Positions 20,130-29,957 of a DNA stretch of 31,301 bases are shown here, piece after piece (position 1 is the stretch's first letter; every line of letters begins with the position of its first letter). Made by a program: the position numbers and the translations under genes. Source of the stretch: Sphaeroforma sirkka (taxonomy: Eukaryota; Opisthokonta; Ichthyosporea; Ichthyophonida); contig LUCW03001484.1 of the NCBI GenBank assembly GCA_001586965.3, forward strand, positions 1 to 31,301. Direction: 5' to 3'. Under the pieces are notes generated by a model. It searched no databases. It worked only from the letters and a program-made list of their open reading frames with translations, and was not told the DNA's origin.

Positions 20130-21161
20130 AATTCGAGATCAGCTTGAATATTTTATTCAGCATTCTTGCTTCTGTGTCAGTCAAAAAGCTTTAACGGTGT
20201 TTTTCTGGTTGCGTTTCCTGTTGTCAATAGGCGCGTCCATGGTGATATCTTGCGAACCGTACATCATACCTCCGGTGGTGGCTGCTTCGGGTCTGTCCAC
20301 CTCCTACCTGGTGTGAGCAGCAGGTCTCCTGTTTCCAGCGATATCTGGAACGCAGCTACTTTGTTGCCAGTTCCTGCCGGCGCCTAAAAAGATATATAGC
20401 TCTGTTGGGCGTCGAACGGCGTGTCTAACCTCGCAATTGTTCTACAACTGCGCGAACCAGGAACCCAGGGTGTGATTATCGATTCCTTGCCTCACTATAT
20501 AGAGTAACTTTCAGTTACGTGCAGCTGAGACAATGGTGTCTGCTACCATCGTTGATACACAGTTATCAGCTACTCCTTCTAGATTTCAACTGTGTTCAAT
20601 ATGTGCCCCCCCCCTAACCCATGTGTGTAGCTATTGGCTTACAGGAGTTATAACAACATCCATCCCGTAGGTATCTACCGATCTGTACAACATATGGTCA
20701 GCTAAGCGCCGGACTGGTAGCTGTGGTATATTCATTATGTTGACTAGCTTCTTGTACGGTAATGAGTTCTGTCGGTCATTGCGACTTGTCCATGTTTCTC
20801 GGCGATAAACGCATTATCTGCTTCCACGCATGTTTGTGCTAAGGGGTTCTTGATCTCTTCTGGCTCGGCCTCTTCTCTTCTGTCTTCTGACGCATACACC
20901 ACGAAGTATTGCTGCTTGGTTCACACATCCGCTTTCAAGTCCCTGAGTAATTCCTGTTCACACTGATGCGTGAAATCTATGCTGTCGTGTCACTACTTTA
21001 CGCGCTGGTCTCGCTATGCCCTTAGCTGCAGTGCGTGGCACAAACGATGTAAACTTCGGTACTGTACGCAGGCCGTCGATTGCCTCCAATTTGTCTTGTG
21101 TGTTGTAAGTTGATCTTTCCTCGTCTGTGATGACTGACCTCGATGTTTGCGAATATAACAT
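20130..21161 (-). pseudogene. Unrecognised decayed gene, minus strand
   Basis: Starting near 21161 the minus strand shows successive protein-like stretches in shifting frames: a 67-codon start (21161-20958), CEQELLRDLKADV and YFVVYASEDRREEAEPEE (about 20970-20850), LVNIMNIPQLPVRRLADHML (about 20740-20680), then DTPFDAQQSYISF and GTGNKVAAFQISLETGDLL (about 20430-20310), and GGMMYGSQDITMDAPIDNRK (about 20270-20200). Each step is separated by a one-base frame change or single stop. I do not recognise the family. The same strand and proximity to the MULE transposase make it a possible accessory or upstream part of that element, but no shared motif proves it. Confidence 0.35.
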
Positions 21162-21482
21162 GAGAGACTACAGAAGTAGATGTATTCCTATATACGTTAA
21201 TAACTTTTTTACGTCGTCAGCCCGAGAGTAATTTGGGACTTGTTTTCAAATTAATATACGTATAGGTACCGAGAGAACGTAAGAGTAATTTGAGACCTCT
21301 TCTCAGATTATTCTATTTATAGAACACGGGCCACCGGCTAGCCGAGAGCCGAGGTCCGAGACTGAGTGTAGTAACAGAAAATATGATATATTTATTTCTA
21401 CAAAATATATCCGACTGCTAAAGTGTTCTGGCTTCTGCATTAGGGTTTCTCATACTGATCATATGAGCTTTTACCCTGGCCA
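21162..21482. other. Flank of Gypsy-2 with an imperfect direct repeat
   Basis: 21224-21253 and 21281-21310 are imperfect direct repeats (24 of 30 bases). Otherwise no gene. The last four bases, gcca, are duplicated after the Gypsy-2 3' LTR. Confidence 0.5.
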
Positions 21483-21727
21483 TGTGGTCAGAATACAAGT
21501 ACTTATATTTATTTGATTATTTTAGGTTTATTACAAGTTTTACAGTTTATCAGAATAATCTGATAAACTGGGTTTTAGGTTTTGCTGGTTTTACAGCACA
21601 TGACTAATGACTCATTTAAGAGTCAGTCATTTTAGGATTACTGTTTATAATTACTAATAAATGAACAACGTCCCCTCCTGAGGAGGGAGAACGTTGAGAT
21701 ACAGTTATCTCGCGTATACTTACTACA
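21483..21727 (+). repeat. Gypsy-2 5' LTR, built from hairpins
   Basis: From tgtggtcag to tactaca. It contains four inverted repeats in series: 21543-21570 (12-bp perfect stem, 4-nt loop), 21600-21630 (6+5 bp stem with a 3-nt bulge), 21667-21695 (5+6 bp stem), and 21696-21711 (6-bp stem, 4-nt loop), then the palindrome gtatac at 21714-21719. Together they cover nearly half of the LTR. Confidence 0.92.
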
Positions 21728-21769
21728 TTTTTTAACTTACCATAGAAGTTGTTAGTTTATTAGTAATTA
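21648..21769 (+). promoter_or_regulatory. 14-bp LTR/leader complementarity
   Basis: taattactaataaa (21648-21661) pairs perfectly with tttattagtaatta (21756-21769). In element RNA this could fold into a stem spanning the LTR end. It might act in packaging or priming; the second arm lies 28 nt past the LTR, so it does not fit classic Tf1-type self-priming directly. Confidence 0.45.
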
Positions 21770-22982
21770 CAGAGAAAGCTACAGAATATGAATTAGTCAG
21801 TAGCTGGCACATATTTTTTTTGTTATAAGTATAACAATTGAAAGACAATGCGAACAGAGAATGTCGCATCAAATTGAACGATTTAGATTATCCGGTCGTT
21901 GGATTAACGACGTGTGGACGACGAGGATGAAGAAGAATCTACTAATACGAGTGAACCCGAAGAGCGAACATTCCAATCAAGCAGAACATTAACCAGGGTC
22001 AACAAGGAAAGTCTCACGACGATCAAATGACGAAATCAGACAATCAGTCAGAATCCACAGATAAGTAGTCATGTGTGAGTACAGGTAGGAAGGTTGTTTT
22101 CAGTGTGAGACAAGTACAAATCGTATTGCAAGCTAATGAGCTTAAATTGTATTTAAGAAGTTGTTAGAAGAAAGTTCTTTAGGATCCACAGTAGGGTAGT
22201 AGAGATGGGAGATGTACATGGTTAGTACCGACTCGGTTAGTACGATGACGCAAAAAGAATCAGCGGCATACTAGATTATTTTACAAAAGTTTTCAGAATG
22301 GGATATTAGGAAGCATACAGAGACACAAGTAAGCACCTGTGAGTTATTAGGAGCATATAAGGGTGGGGGCGCACATAACACGAACGATGCAAGTAAATAC
22401 AAGGTTAAATTGTGGAAATGATATGCGAACACACTCAAATCACTAGAACTTCCAGATAAATCAGGTCAACGGAGAGGATCAACAGTATGCACAGAAGGTG
22501 TGGTTGACGGCAGCTTAGTTTAGGAGTGCAGTAACGAGCAATCGTTCTTAGATCAAGAAGCATATTCCAACAACCGCAACAGCACACGACAAGGACATCA
22601 CGGGTAAGAAGAGTAAAAAGAGGAGCGATGAGGGAAGTTCCCAACAGGGTCCTGCGAATAGGCCGTCATTAGGCCGGAGTAAGAGCTGGCGAGGAGTAGA
22701 ACAAGAAGTGGCTCCGACTAATGAGGCACTCAACCATATGTTATTGTGGGATGAAGAGTAAGATAGCTGGTAGTGTTAGAGTAGATAGACTATCCACACT
22801 ACTTATGTAAGTGTAGGAAATAAAACAGTCACGAGGGAACCCACGAGTTCCTCGGAGATCGATGTCGAGACGTTATGTGTTTGAAGGATGAAATTTAATA
22901 GAAAATGGATATTTATATTCAGTACTCTATCAGTTCATTCGCACACATTTCTAGTTCTCCATTGACAAACAACTCACCAACC
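21728..22982 (+). other. Gypsy-2 leader (1.25 kb)
   Basis: Between the 5' LTR and the gag start there is no long coding frame. No tRNA primer-binding site starting TGG is seen directly after the LTR; the first bases are a T-run. A 14-base word at 21756-21769 is the exact reverse complement of 21648-21661 in the LTR. The leader is long compared with most Ty3/gypsy elements. Confidence 0.6.
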
Positions 22983-25288
22983 ATGTCCTACCCCCCGCCA
23001 AAGTCGTAGACAGCAACTCTTGAATCCTGAGCGCCGCAAGGAAGATGATATCGACCGACGTGGAACTAAACGTCGTCAGTCCCATACGGAACGCTCCGCT
23101 CCGCACTCAGGTCAGGCTCTGGAGGGGCAACAACAGACACATCTTGGGGCTCCACACATTATTTCCGCGGACGACAAGCAGCCACCAACAGCAAACAAAA
23201 ATGGACCTGCACAATCTGACGAGGATGTCATATTCGAGGGTGAGACCAAGGAAGTACCCGACCTGCGTGCGGACAGTAGTCAGACTTTTATTGGTGAACA
23301 GGTAGCCAGTGAAGGGCTGTCCCCTCGTTCGTCTCGAGGATACTCCAGGGGCCTTATTTCCCAGTAATGACCCACCACGCCTCCCACCTAACAAGCGGAA
23401 GCGTCACCGGAACCGTACCAACAACAAGGAAACGGCACGGGAACAATCGTCAGCTCAGAAACTCACGGAGCTGATGACACAACAGCAGTCTCTCTTTGAA
23501 AAATACGAACAGAGGTTACAGCGCATAAACGCCGGACGAACTACAATAGGGCCGGCCGCTAAGGAGAGTTCTTCTGACGCACACGAACGGGTACAGGCAG
23601 TACCAGAGGACGAAGACAACCCTACCTTCCGAATTCAAGGATGTGAGCGTCCGTTTTATGGACTCGGGTACAAATCACCAGGGTCAGAGGACAGTTCAAC
23701 CGAGGAGGATGATACTCTGTCTGCCAGTGAGAACACACCAACTTTTCAAGAGTTCGCACATGAACAAGTATTAGCCAGACAGAATCCTCAAGGTAAGGAG
23801 GCGGTGAAGAATAGACAGGACCGATTAAGTACGAACCTGCGCCAACAACAGCAACGTCAGTGGGGCGAGAAAGAAGCGCCCAGTGAATATGTACAGACAC
23901 CTAAACGACAAGAGAAGGAGACAACAGTGCCTCCGCCCACACCGGCTAGTATCGAGAAAAGGCGACAAGCGCTACACGCACGGATACTACATTTAAGTGA
24001 CGAGCTATGCCAAGCAATCGAGGAGAATAACACGGCTCGAGCTGAAGCTCTTCGGGGCGTGATTGAGACACTTCGAGCTACATTAGAGTCCCGACCGGTA
24101 GAGAAGCGTCCCGTACCTTCACCACGTACGTGGCCTGATTGGCCGTCGAACAGATACTACCTACATGATATTATGGAACGGGACACAAGAGGGGCTCTCC
24201 TCGAGGCGTTCAAGAACGCACAAATCGCAGGGCTGGACGAGAGTTGGAACCCTACATGGTTTCATAAGGTACTATCTTACTTCAAGGCGGAGAAGTCAAC
24301 GCTGGACTACATCCGCGACAACTCTGAACGGTTGAAGACATGCACACCTCAGCTACAGATCGAACAGATCTGTTCGCACGAAACACAAGCCACTGTCGAT
24401 CCCGCGTTTCGCAAGTTAGCCAAGGGCCAAAGTCGGAACATGCACACTCCTCTTATGGAACAAATGACACAGCTCATGGAGAACCACAGAAGGGCACGTG
24501 AACGGTGCCAGACAGATGCCGACTTCCAACAGAATTTAGTGAACCACTGCATTGTACAACTGTTAGAAGAAGCTCTCAACGGCCGTACGTATGAACGTAC
24601 TCTACAGTTGCATCCCAAATGGCAACTGATGGAGACACACGAGCTTATACAGCTGTTGAGCCCTGACATTCAGGATGCACAGCAACGTACGACAGCACGT
24701 TTCCAGGGTCGCAACAACCGCGAGGGCCCGACGACCAATGGAAGTCGCGACCACACCAATAGCCGCCCCAACCTACAGACGAGTAGACGACAAACGTAGA
24801 ATTGACTCAACGGCCCCAACCTACGGTACCAACGACTTGTGCGGGGTGCCAGGCACAGGGCGCCACCAGGTGGTAGGCACATCCCACGGTGTCATCATTT
24901 CAGGGCGTCGCAAGCGGTGAGCGCGGAGGGTCGGGCAAGGCTATACGACAACAACCGTCCTTTGAGGGACGTACAATCGGTACACAGACCGTCCACAACG
25001 TCAACCGCAGGACAGGGGCAGAATACATCCCAGACTAGAGACGTAGTCACAATACGTCCGACGCCTCAAGTACAGGTGAATGCGATTACACAGGACGAAG
25101 ACTTGGCTCCACCATCGGAAGCTACAGAGATTCATATCAACACGATCCTTTACGAAGACTTCGAGCACATGACGTCAACACCAAACCACACCTATGAGAC
25201 GTGGGAGTCGGTAGCCGATCATGCATGAGAGGTGAGGGTGTCTGAGTCGGATAGAGCTTCATATTTGTTACCACGATTGGAGCAGTGA
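22983..25288 (+). pseudogene. gag: Gypsy-2 gag
   Basis: The likely start is ATG 22983; the C6 run 22991-22996 breaks it after seven codons, and the next frame continues smoothly. Another break near 23355 leads to the long open frame up to TAG at 24797. This part is hydrophilic and rich in Gln, Glu and Arg, with a probable capsid region (about 24130-24680, including WNPTWFHKVLSYFKAEKS). A break at the C4 run 24766-24769 leads to a Cys-containing stretch (PTCAGCQAQG then HQVVG, about 24835-24880), a likely nucleocapsid finger split by another break. The frame then runs, past a TGA at 25226, to TGA 25286-25288, overlapping the pol ATG. At about 760 codons it would be long for a Ty3/gypsy gag. 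Confidence 0.75.
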
Positions 25289-25290
25289 TG
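25286..25290 (+). promoter_or_regulatory. TGATG stop-start overlap between gag and pol
   Basis: The gag frame ends at TGA 25286-25288, and the protease frame has its first ATG at 25288-25290, sharing one base. Such an overlap is used for termination-reinitiation in some retroelements. The upstream gag frame is interrupted, so this is inferred. Confidence 0.45.
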
Positions 25291-25878
25291 GCAATACAAG
25301 ACCCATTGCTGACGTCAGACAACCGAGTCTATATTCAAGTACAAATCAACGGACGTACGTTCAAAGCCTTGATAGACACGGGAGCAAATAGAAGTTGTAT
25401 CTCACAGACATCCGCAGACCTCCTTGGCCGACCAATAACTCCGGCACCACCTGGGTCATTTATATATTTAGCTGACAAGGCGGTGCGAACTCCTCGACTG
25501 GGGACGACGGAAGTGGTACCTATAAGGTACGGTACCAGAATTATCGACGGTTCATTAGAATTGATGAACTTGCCGACGGGTATAGATGTTATAGTGGGGC
25601 AAGATATGTTGAAAGGCTTGGGCCTATACATAGGCGGTATCCAATCGCCACTTGCACCAATAGACCCCACAGAACTAGATGAGCTCCTCGAACCCATACC
25701 ACGCCGACAAGCACCTAACACGACGGAAGCCAATGCGAAAAATTGCCGACAACGCGCGCTGTCGTCTGGAAGGGAGGAGGTAACCATCCCAGTAACCCAT
25801 GAACAAGCGTTGCAGATGCGGCGATCGGGCGTAACTTCGTATCCGATCGATGGCTCCCCTATGTGGATGAACAAGTGA
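25288..25878 (+). pseudogene. pol: Gypsy-2 protease
   Basis: From ATG 25288 the frame reads VYIQVQINGRTFKALIDTGA, the latter carrying the DTGA active site of retropepsins (Asp at about 25375). DVIVGQDMLKGLGLYI matches the (I/L)(I/L)G.D.L block near the protease C-terminus. The frame leads toward RT with a linker, and breaks at about 25862 (one base, cctatg) before the RT start. Protease would cut gag and pol. Confidence 0.88.
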
Positions 25879-26545
25879 AGAAGTGGTTGACGGATTTGGT
25901 GATCACGAAACGAACGACACCAACGACTGTTAATCTTCCTCTCCTTGCGGTACCGACATTCGATGCGGAAGACAACGTCAAGAAGGTACGCGTGTGTTTA
26001 GACATGCGTGCCGTTAACGCGCTTATTCCTGGTGACCAGTTCCTGATCCCCAAGGTCAACGAACTCATATCTCGCCTCAAGAGTAAGAAGTACTACACGA
26101 CGCTGGACATATCGGCTGCATACCACAGGCTGCCCATCCATCCAGACTCACAATACTTATTTAGTTTTACACACGAACGTTATCAGTACTCGTTCACATC
26201 AGCACCGTTCGGTCTTCATGTACTCACGCAGCAGTTCCAACGTACCTTGAGTACAATACTTGATGGCTTTACCGGTTCACCACTATATCGATGACATAGT
26301 TATCGCCAGTGACGGTTATGACGAACAGGTTAGGACGGTGCAGAAGGTGATACAACGCTTAACATACCATAGTTTTAAGCTTAACCCTGCCTGTGCCACT
26401 TCGCTATCTCCGAAGTCATGATCCTAGGGAAGAAAGTATCGGCACAAGGCATTGACATTGACCATGAAAAGCAGGCCAAGCTGATCGACTGGCCCACACC
26501 ACTACGGTACAAAGATATAGCCTCGGCGTTGGTTTAGCAAATTAC
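25863..26545 (+). pseudogene. pol: Gypsy-2 reverse transcriptase
   Basis: Starts with VKKWLTDLVITKRTTP, the usual entry to gypsy RT. VRVCLDMRAVNALI and YTTLDISAAYHRLPI (first catalytic Asp) follow, then SAPFGLH. At the T3 run 26268-26270 the frame changes, and the next frame reads HHYIDDIVIASD, the catalytic box, at about 26278-26310. Further breaks lie near 26395 and 26530. Past them, the blocks LIDWPTPLRYKDIASAL and NYLHEHLPNF close the thumb/connection. RT makes the cDNA in the particle. Confidence 0.9.
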
Positions 26546-27160
26546 CTCCACGAACATCTGCCTAATTTCGCGAACACGGTTGCACCCTTTGCGCGAATTT
26601 TGCAAACTCAAACCAAAGGAGTTGATAGGTGATCGTTGGGAGGAGAGACATGCACAGGCGTGGCAGGCAATGAAGGACGCAGTGGTGAATGCTGTGGCGT
26701 TACACTTTCCGGTCGACGGCATTCCTCTGAACTTGGAAACCGACGCTAGCGATTACGGTTTAGGGGAGCGCTATTCCAATGGGTCAACGGTAAGAAACAT
26801 TAATTAATGTTCTTTAGTAAGACTCTGGAACCATGCGCAACAGAACTACGCCACACCTATGAAGGAGTTACTGGCATTGGTATATGGACTGACACATTTC
26901 AGGGAATACTTGGATGGGCAACGGTTTGCGGTCTTCACGGACCACAAGGCCCTTGTGTATATGAACACACAGCTCAAGCTTAATCCGATGCTTCAGAGAT
27001 GGCATCATATCATCGCGCCATTCAACTTTACCATATCGCATATACCAGGAGAGACAAATGTGCTCCCGGACATGTTAAGTAGAGTACACGAGGGAACAGC
27101 GGAGCAGGACGAACTCGAAATAATGTATACAGACGGCTGGCAGTTATTCCCTAGTTACTT
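26546..27160 (+). pseudogene. pol: Gypsy-2 RNase H
   Basis: LREFCKLKPKELIG leads into PLNLETDASDYGLG (first catalytic Asp in TDAS). After a break at the G4 run 26763-26766, ALFQWVNGKKH and a TAA near 26804, the frame 26859-27164 reads MKELLALVYGLTHFREYLDG, FAVFTDHKALVYM and ISHIPGETNVLPDMLSRV, the standard RNase H end. It degrades template RNA. It joins the Dam-like domain after a break at the T4 run 27159-27162. Confidence 0.9.
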
Positions 27161-27164
27161 TTGA

Positions 27165-27530
27165 ACAAGCGCAACAACACTTTGGACCGAATGACATAGA
27201 TGTATTTGCGGACCCAACCAACGCTCAGCTTCCTCGGTTCTGGACGAAGGATGATGGGGAAGGAGCGTTTGCCCACGACTGGTCGATAGTCGATGGATGG
27301 ATGAACCCGCCTTGGGAACAGATACACAGGATGTTACGCAAGATACGAGCCGACGGCGCACGGGCCACAGTATGTCTACCATGGGTACCAAGAGCACCAT
27401 GGTTCGACCTGTTCAAGCAGTTATTGCAGACAGAACCGGTGCTGGTACCACGGACACCACACCTCAAGTACGCTAAGTACGCATGTGGGAAGACACCATG
27501 GGGTCATACCGTAGTAGCACGGGTGGGTCC
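27165..27530 (+). CDS. pol: Gypsy-2 Dam-like (N6-adenine methyltransferase-like) domain of pol
   Basis: One open frame reads FGPNDIDVFADPTNAQLPRF (about 27180-27240), then AFAHDWS, then GWMNPPWEQIHRMLRKI (about 27297-27347), then ATVCLPWVPRAPWFDLF. This is the block order of the phage Dam family (Pfam PF05869): a D.D.A...N....F start, a DW(S) block, a W.NPP(Y/W) motif (motif IV of N6-adenine methyltransferases), and a hydrophobic strand followed by P....WF. Similar MT domains are known in DIRS-type retroelements, after RNase H. Here the domain sits between RNase H and integrase. It is followed by KTPWGHTVVARVG, shared with Gypsy-1. A frame change at about 27537 precedes integrase. No FxGxG motif is seen, so activity is uncertain. 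Confidence 0.75.
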
Positions 27531-27537
27531 TCCCAAT

Positions 27538-28526
27538 GGATTCAACTGGACCCGCTGTTTTCACAGCGACTTGGTTATACAGAACCAAAGCATACAAAAT
27601 ATGTCATGTGCTTAGACACAGCGCGAGAAATCTCAGTGGCACTGGCAGATGCAGAGGGTCAACCGGCGTTTGCACAAGCGAGTCCGGCGGAGAAACAGCG
27701 TCGTACGCAACTCACGCACGCGCAACACGAACAAGGACATCATGGGGCGGCGGACACAGTCCAACAACTTCGTCAGAACGGTCACGTTTGGCCAGGGGCA
27801 CTTGAGTTAGCCACAGAGGTTAAGCGGCAATGTGGCACATGTTTGGGACAGGACACACTTCGTAAAGGTTTCCACCCGATGATTAGCATCGATGCACGCT
27901 ACCCGTGGGACCATATTCAAGTGGACTACATCCCGATGCCACTGGAGTCCAGACGCAAGAACAATTATATTCTTCACGTCTTAGACATCGCCACAGGCTA
28001 TTCTATCCTTCGAGCCACACCGGACAAGACAAAGGAAACCACGACACAGACACTCATAGAGATTTTTGGCGAACATGGCTTCCCCCGTAAAATCCAAACA
28101 GACATGGGGAAGGAGTTCACCAACAAGTTAGTGGAGCTTCTGGTCCAAGAAGTGGGGATGCTACATAAGGTGTCTCCACCATATCGACCCCAAGTGCTGG
28201 GCGCGGCAGAACGACGTCACAAGGAGATTACACGTTCTATTCGACAATGCTGTGAGGCAGTTCCCCTTCGATGGGACGAACGCCTTCCGTTTACGATGCT
28301 ATACCAGAACCTTCGGATATCCCGTCGCCATAAGAGTGCACCGTTTAGCGTGTACTTTGGCCGCCGCCATGTTCCGTTCGCCGATTTCACGGACGAGTTA
28401 CCGGATTCTCAGCCGATGACGAATGACACCTGGGCACAACGATTAGACCAGTTACAGGACACTATATTGCCGACCCTCCACCACATTACCAAGAAGTATA
28501 CAGGCAAGCTTTACGACGACATTTGA
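27538..28526 (+). CDS. pol: Gypsy-2 integrase
   Basis: The open frame reads LTHAQHEQGHHGAADTVQQL then CGTC (about 27710-27850), the HHCC zinc finger. The core has DHIQVDYIP (first Asp), FPRKIQTDMGKEF (second Asp) and PQVLGAAERRHKE (Glu), a complete DDE triad. The C-terminal part continues with SVYFGRRHVPFADF. The frame ends at TGA 28524, at a T3 run, and resumes one base later. Integrase inserts the cDNA. The core is intact over about 330 codons, the longest unbroken pol part. Confidence 0.92.
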
Positions 28527-29000
28527 CCGCCTGCATGCTCACGACTTGGTACATTTCGACGAAGGAGATGTGGTCATGGTACGATCAGAAGGCCGAACAA
28601 CGAAGGCTATGCGGCCATTGTTTGGACCATATGTAGTCAAAGCTAGACACGGGCCAACGCTACGAGTTAGCGAACAAGGATGGTTCCGCCCCACCAGAAT
28701 TCAAGAACAAACCGGTACGGGGTGGAACTCCTCCGTTTAGTGCATAGACGCACAGACCCACCAATTAACGAAGACTTATGGACCGAAGGAGGGGTTGAGT
28801 TTCGCCATATTATCACACATCGTACGAATGATGAGACGGGGAAATTAGAATACCTGGTGAGATGGCGAGAAGGCGAACCAACGTGGGAAACAGCAGAAGC
28901 TTTGATGATGCCAACGATATCGCGGCCTACCACAAAGCTTCGCAGACACGGACACGTAAGCGCCAACGTGCACAGTTCTAATACTTTATCTTCAATATAA
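28527..29000 (+). pseudogene. pol: Gypsy-2 integrase tail and chromodomain
   Basis: After the break at 28522-28524 the frame reads LVHFDEGDVVMVRSEGR and LFGPYVVKARHGPTLRVS, the GPY/F-type integrase tail. At the G4 run 28719-28722 it shifts again; the last frame carries VEFRHIITHRTNDETGKLEY, then LVRWREGEPTWETAEAL (about 28795-28905), a clear chromodomain (Y.V.W.....TWE). It ends at TAA 28998. Chromodomains of chromoviruses bind histone marks and steer integration to heterochromatin. Confidence 0.88.
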
Positions 29001-29028
29001 CTTTGTTCTCGGATATCAAGCTCAAGCT

Positions 29029-29329
29029 CTGGAGCATAAACCAGCAACTCTAGCTCCCGAGTATAAACCAGCCACTCGAGCTCTTGAGTATAAAAAAGCA
29101 GCGACTCTAGCTCCCGAGTATAAACCAGCAACTCTAGCTCCCCGAGTATAAACCAGCCACTCAGAGCTCTTGAGTATAAAAAGCAGCGACTCTAGCTCCC
29201 GAGTATAAACCAGCCACCTGAGCTCGCGAGAATAAACGGTTAGCACTCGAGCTCGCGAGGGAAAATCGTCAGCGGCTCAAGCTCGCGAGGTTAAATGAGC
29301 CACTCTTGCTTCGGAGTATAACACAGCGA
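29029..29329 (+). repeat. Hairpin-forming tandem repeat array A in Gypsy-2 3' UTR
   Basis: About 11 units of 26-32 bp start right after the pol stop. Most units keep actc...gagt arms around an agctc core, followed by ataaa and cagc, for example actctagctcccgagtata and actcgagctcttgagtata. The centres vary while the arms stay complementary. The minus-strand frame VYTRELE repeats over it is a shadow. Confidence 0.85.
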
Positions 29330-29501
29330 AATCAATCAAACAACTCCTTGGGCATTGTTCGGTTTCTGCCACTGGCAGTTTTTTCTCCGACACAAATACA
29401 GTCCTATATTGTAATTTTGCCAAACTCCTATATGCTGACACAGATGAACAGTAGCTTCAAGAATTCAAACACGACCGGTCGCTCGAGACGTACACATCGG
29501 G
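29330..29501 (+). other. Gypsy-2 3' UTR spacer between repeat arrays
   Basis: Non-repetitive sequence between arrays A and B. No coding feature is recognised. Confidence 0.5.
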
Positions 29502-29636
29502 TCCTCTAGCTCTCTGAGGTAAAATGCCAGCACAATGCTCTAGCTCTCTGAGGATAAATGCCAGCACAATGCTCTAGCTCGAGGATAAATGCCAGCACAA
29601 TGCTCTAGCTCTCGAGGATAATGCTTAGCACATAAG
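29502..29636 (+). repeat. Tandem repeat array B in Gypsy-2 3' UTR
   Basis: Four units of about 31-35 bp, ctctagctctctgaggata followed by aatgccagcacaatg. The core ctctagctc...gag.ataaa..cagc is shared with array A, so both arrays come from one repeat type. Confidence 0.85.
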
Positions 29637-29696
29637 GTACTATGCTATTCTTATCATCTTCTGAAACTGGCACACTGCTTTGTACAGTGCTTCAGT

Positions 29697-29706
29697 TTGG
29701 GGGGGT
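29697..29706 (+). promoter_or_regulatory. Polypurine tract of Gypsy-2
   Basis: A run of seven G after ttt, directly before the TG of the 3' LTR. This is the position where plus-strand DNA synthesis is primed in LTR elements. Confidence 0.7.
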
Positions 29707-29957
29707 TGTGGTCAGAATACAAGTACTATATATTTATTTGATTATTTTAGGTTTATTACAGTTTTACAGTTTATCAGAATAATCTGATAAACTGGGTTTT
29801 AGGGTTTTGCTGGTTTTACAGCACATGACTAATGACTCATTTAAGAGTCAGTCATTTTTAGGATTACTGTTTATAATTACTAATAAATGAACAACGTCCC
29901 CCCCCCCTGAGGAGGGAGAACGTTGAGATACAGTTATCTCGCGTATACTTTACTACA
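29707..29957 (+). repeat. Gypsy-2 3' LTR
   Basis: Direct copy of 21483-21727. Differences: single-base indels at about six places and a C-run (C10 here, cccctcc in the 5' LTR). The C-run change weakens the third hairpin. It is followed by gcca, the target duplication. Confidence 0.92.

Larger units (their letters stand above)
21483..29957 (+). mobile_element. Gypsy-2: complete Ty3/gypsy retrotransposon with Dam-like domain and chromodomain
   Basis: An 8475-bp element with 245- and 251-bp LTRs (TG...CA), a 4-bp target duplication gcca (21479-21482 and 29958-29961), a G-rich polypurine tract before the 3' LTR, and gag plus pol in the order protease, RT, RNase H, Dam-like, integrase, chromodomain. 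RT before integrase makes it Ty3/gypsy, and the chromodomain makes it chromovirus-like. The LTRs differ by single-base indels and one C-run, with essentially no substitutions outside that run, so insertion is recent. Frame breaks are numerous but nearly all at homopolymers. Confidence 0.93.

Noticed and set aside
20300..20430. P-loop ATPase motif in APAGTGNK
   Set aside because: Walker A needs K followed by S/T where N-K occurs here, and no Walker B or helicase motif follows.
28667..29246. Minus-strand repeat protein with VYTRELE units
   Set aside because: It is the reverse reading of the non-coding repeat array after Gypsy-2 pol, with the unit length setting the apparent protein repeat.
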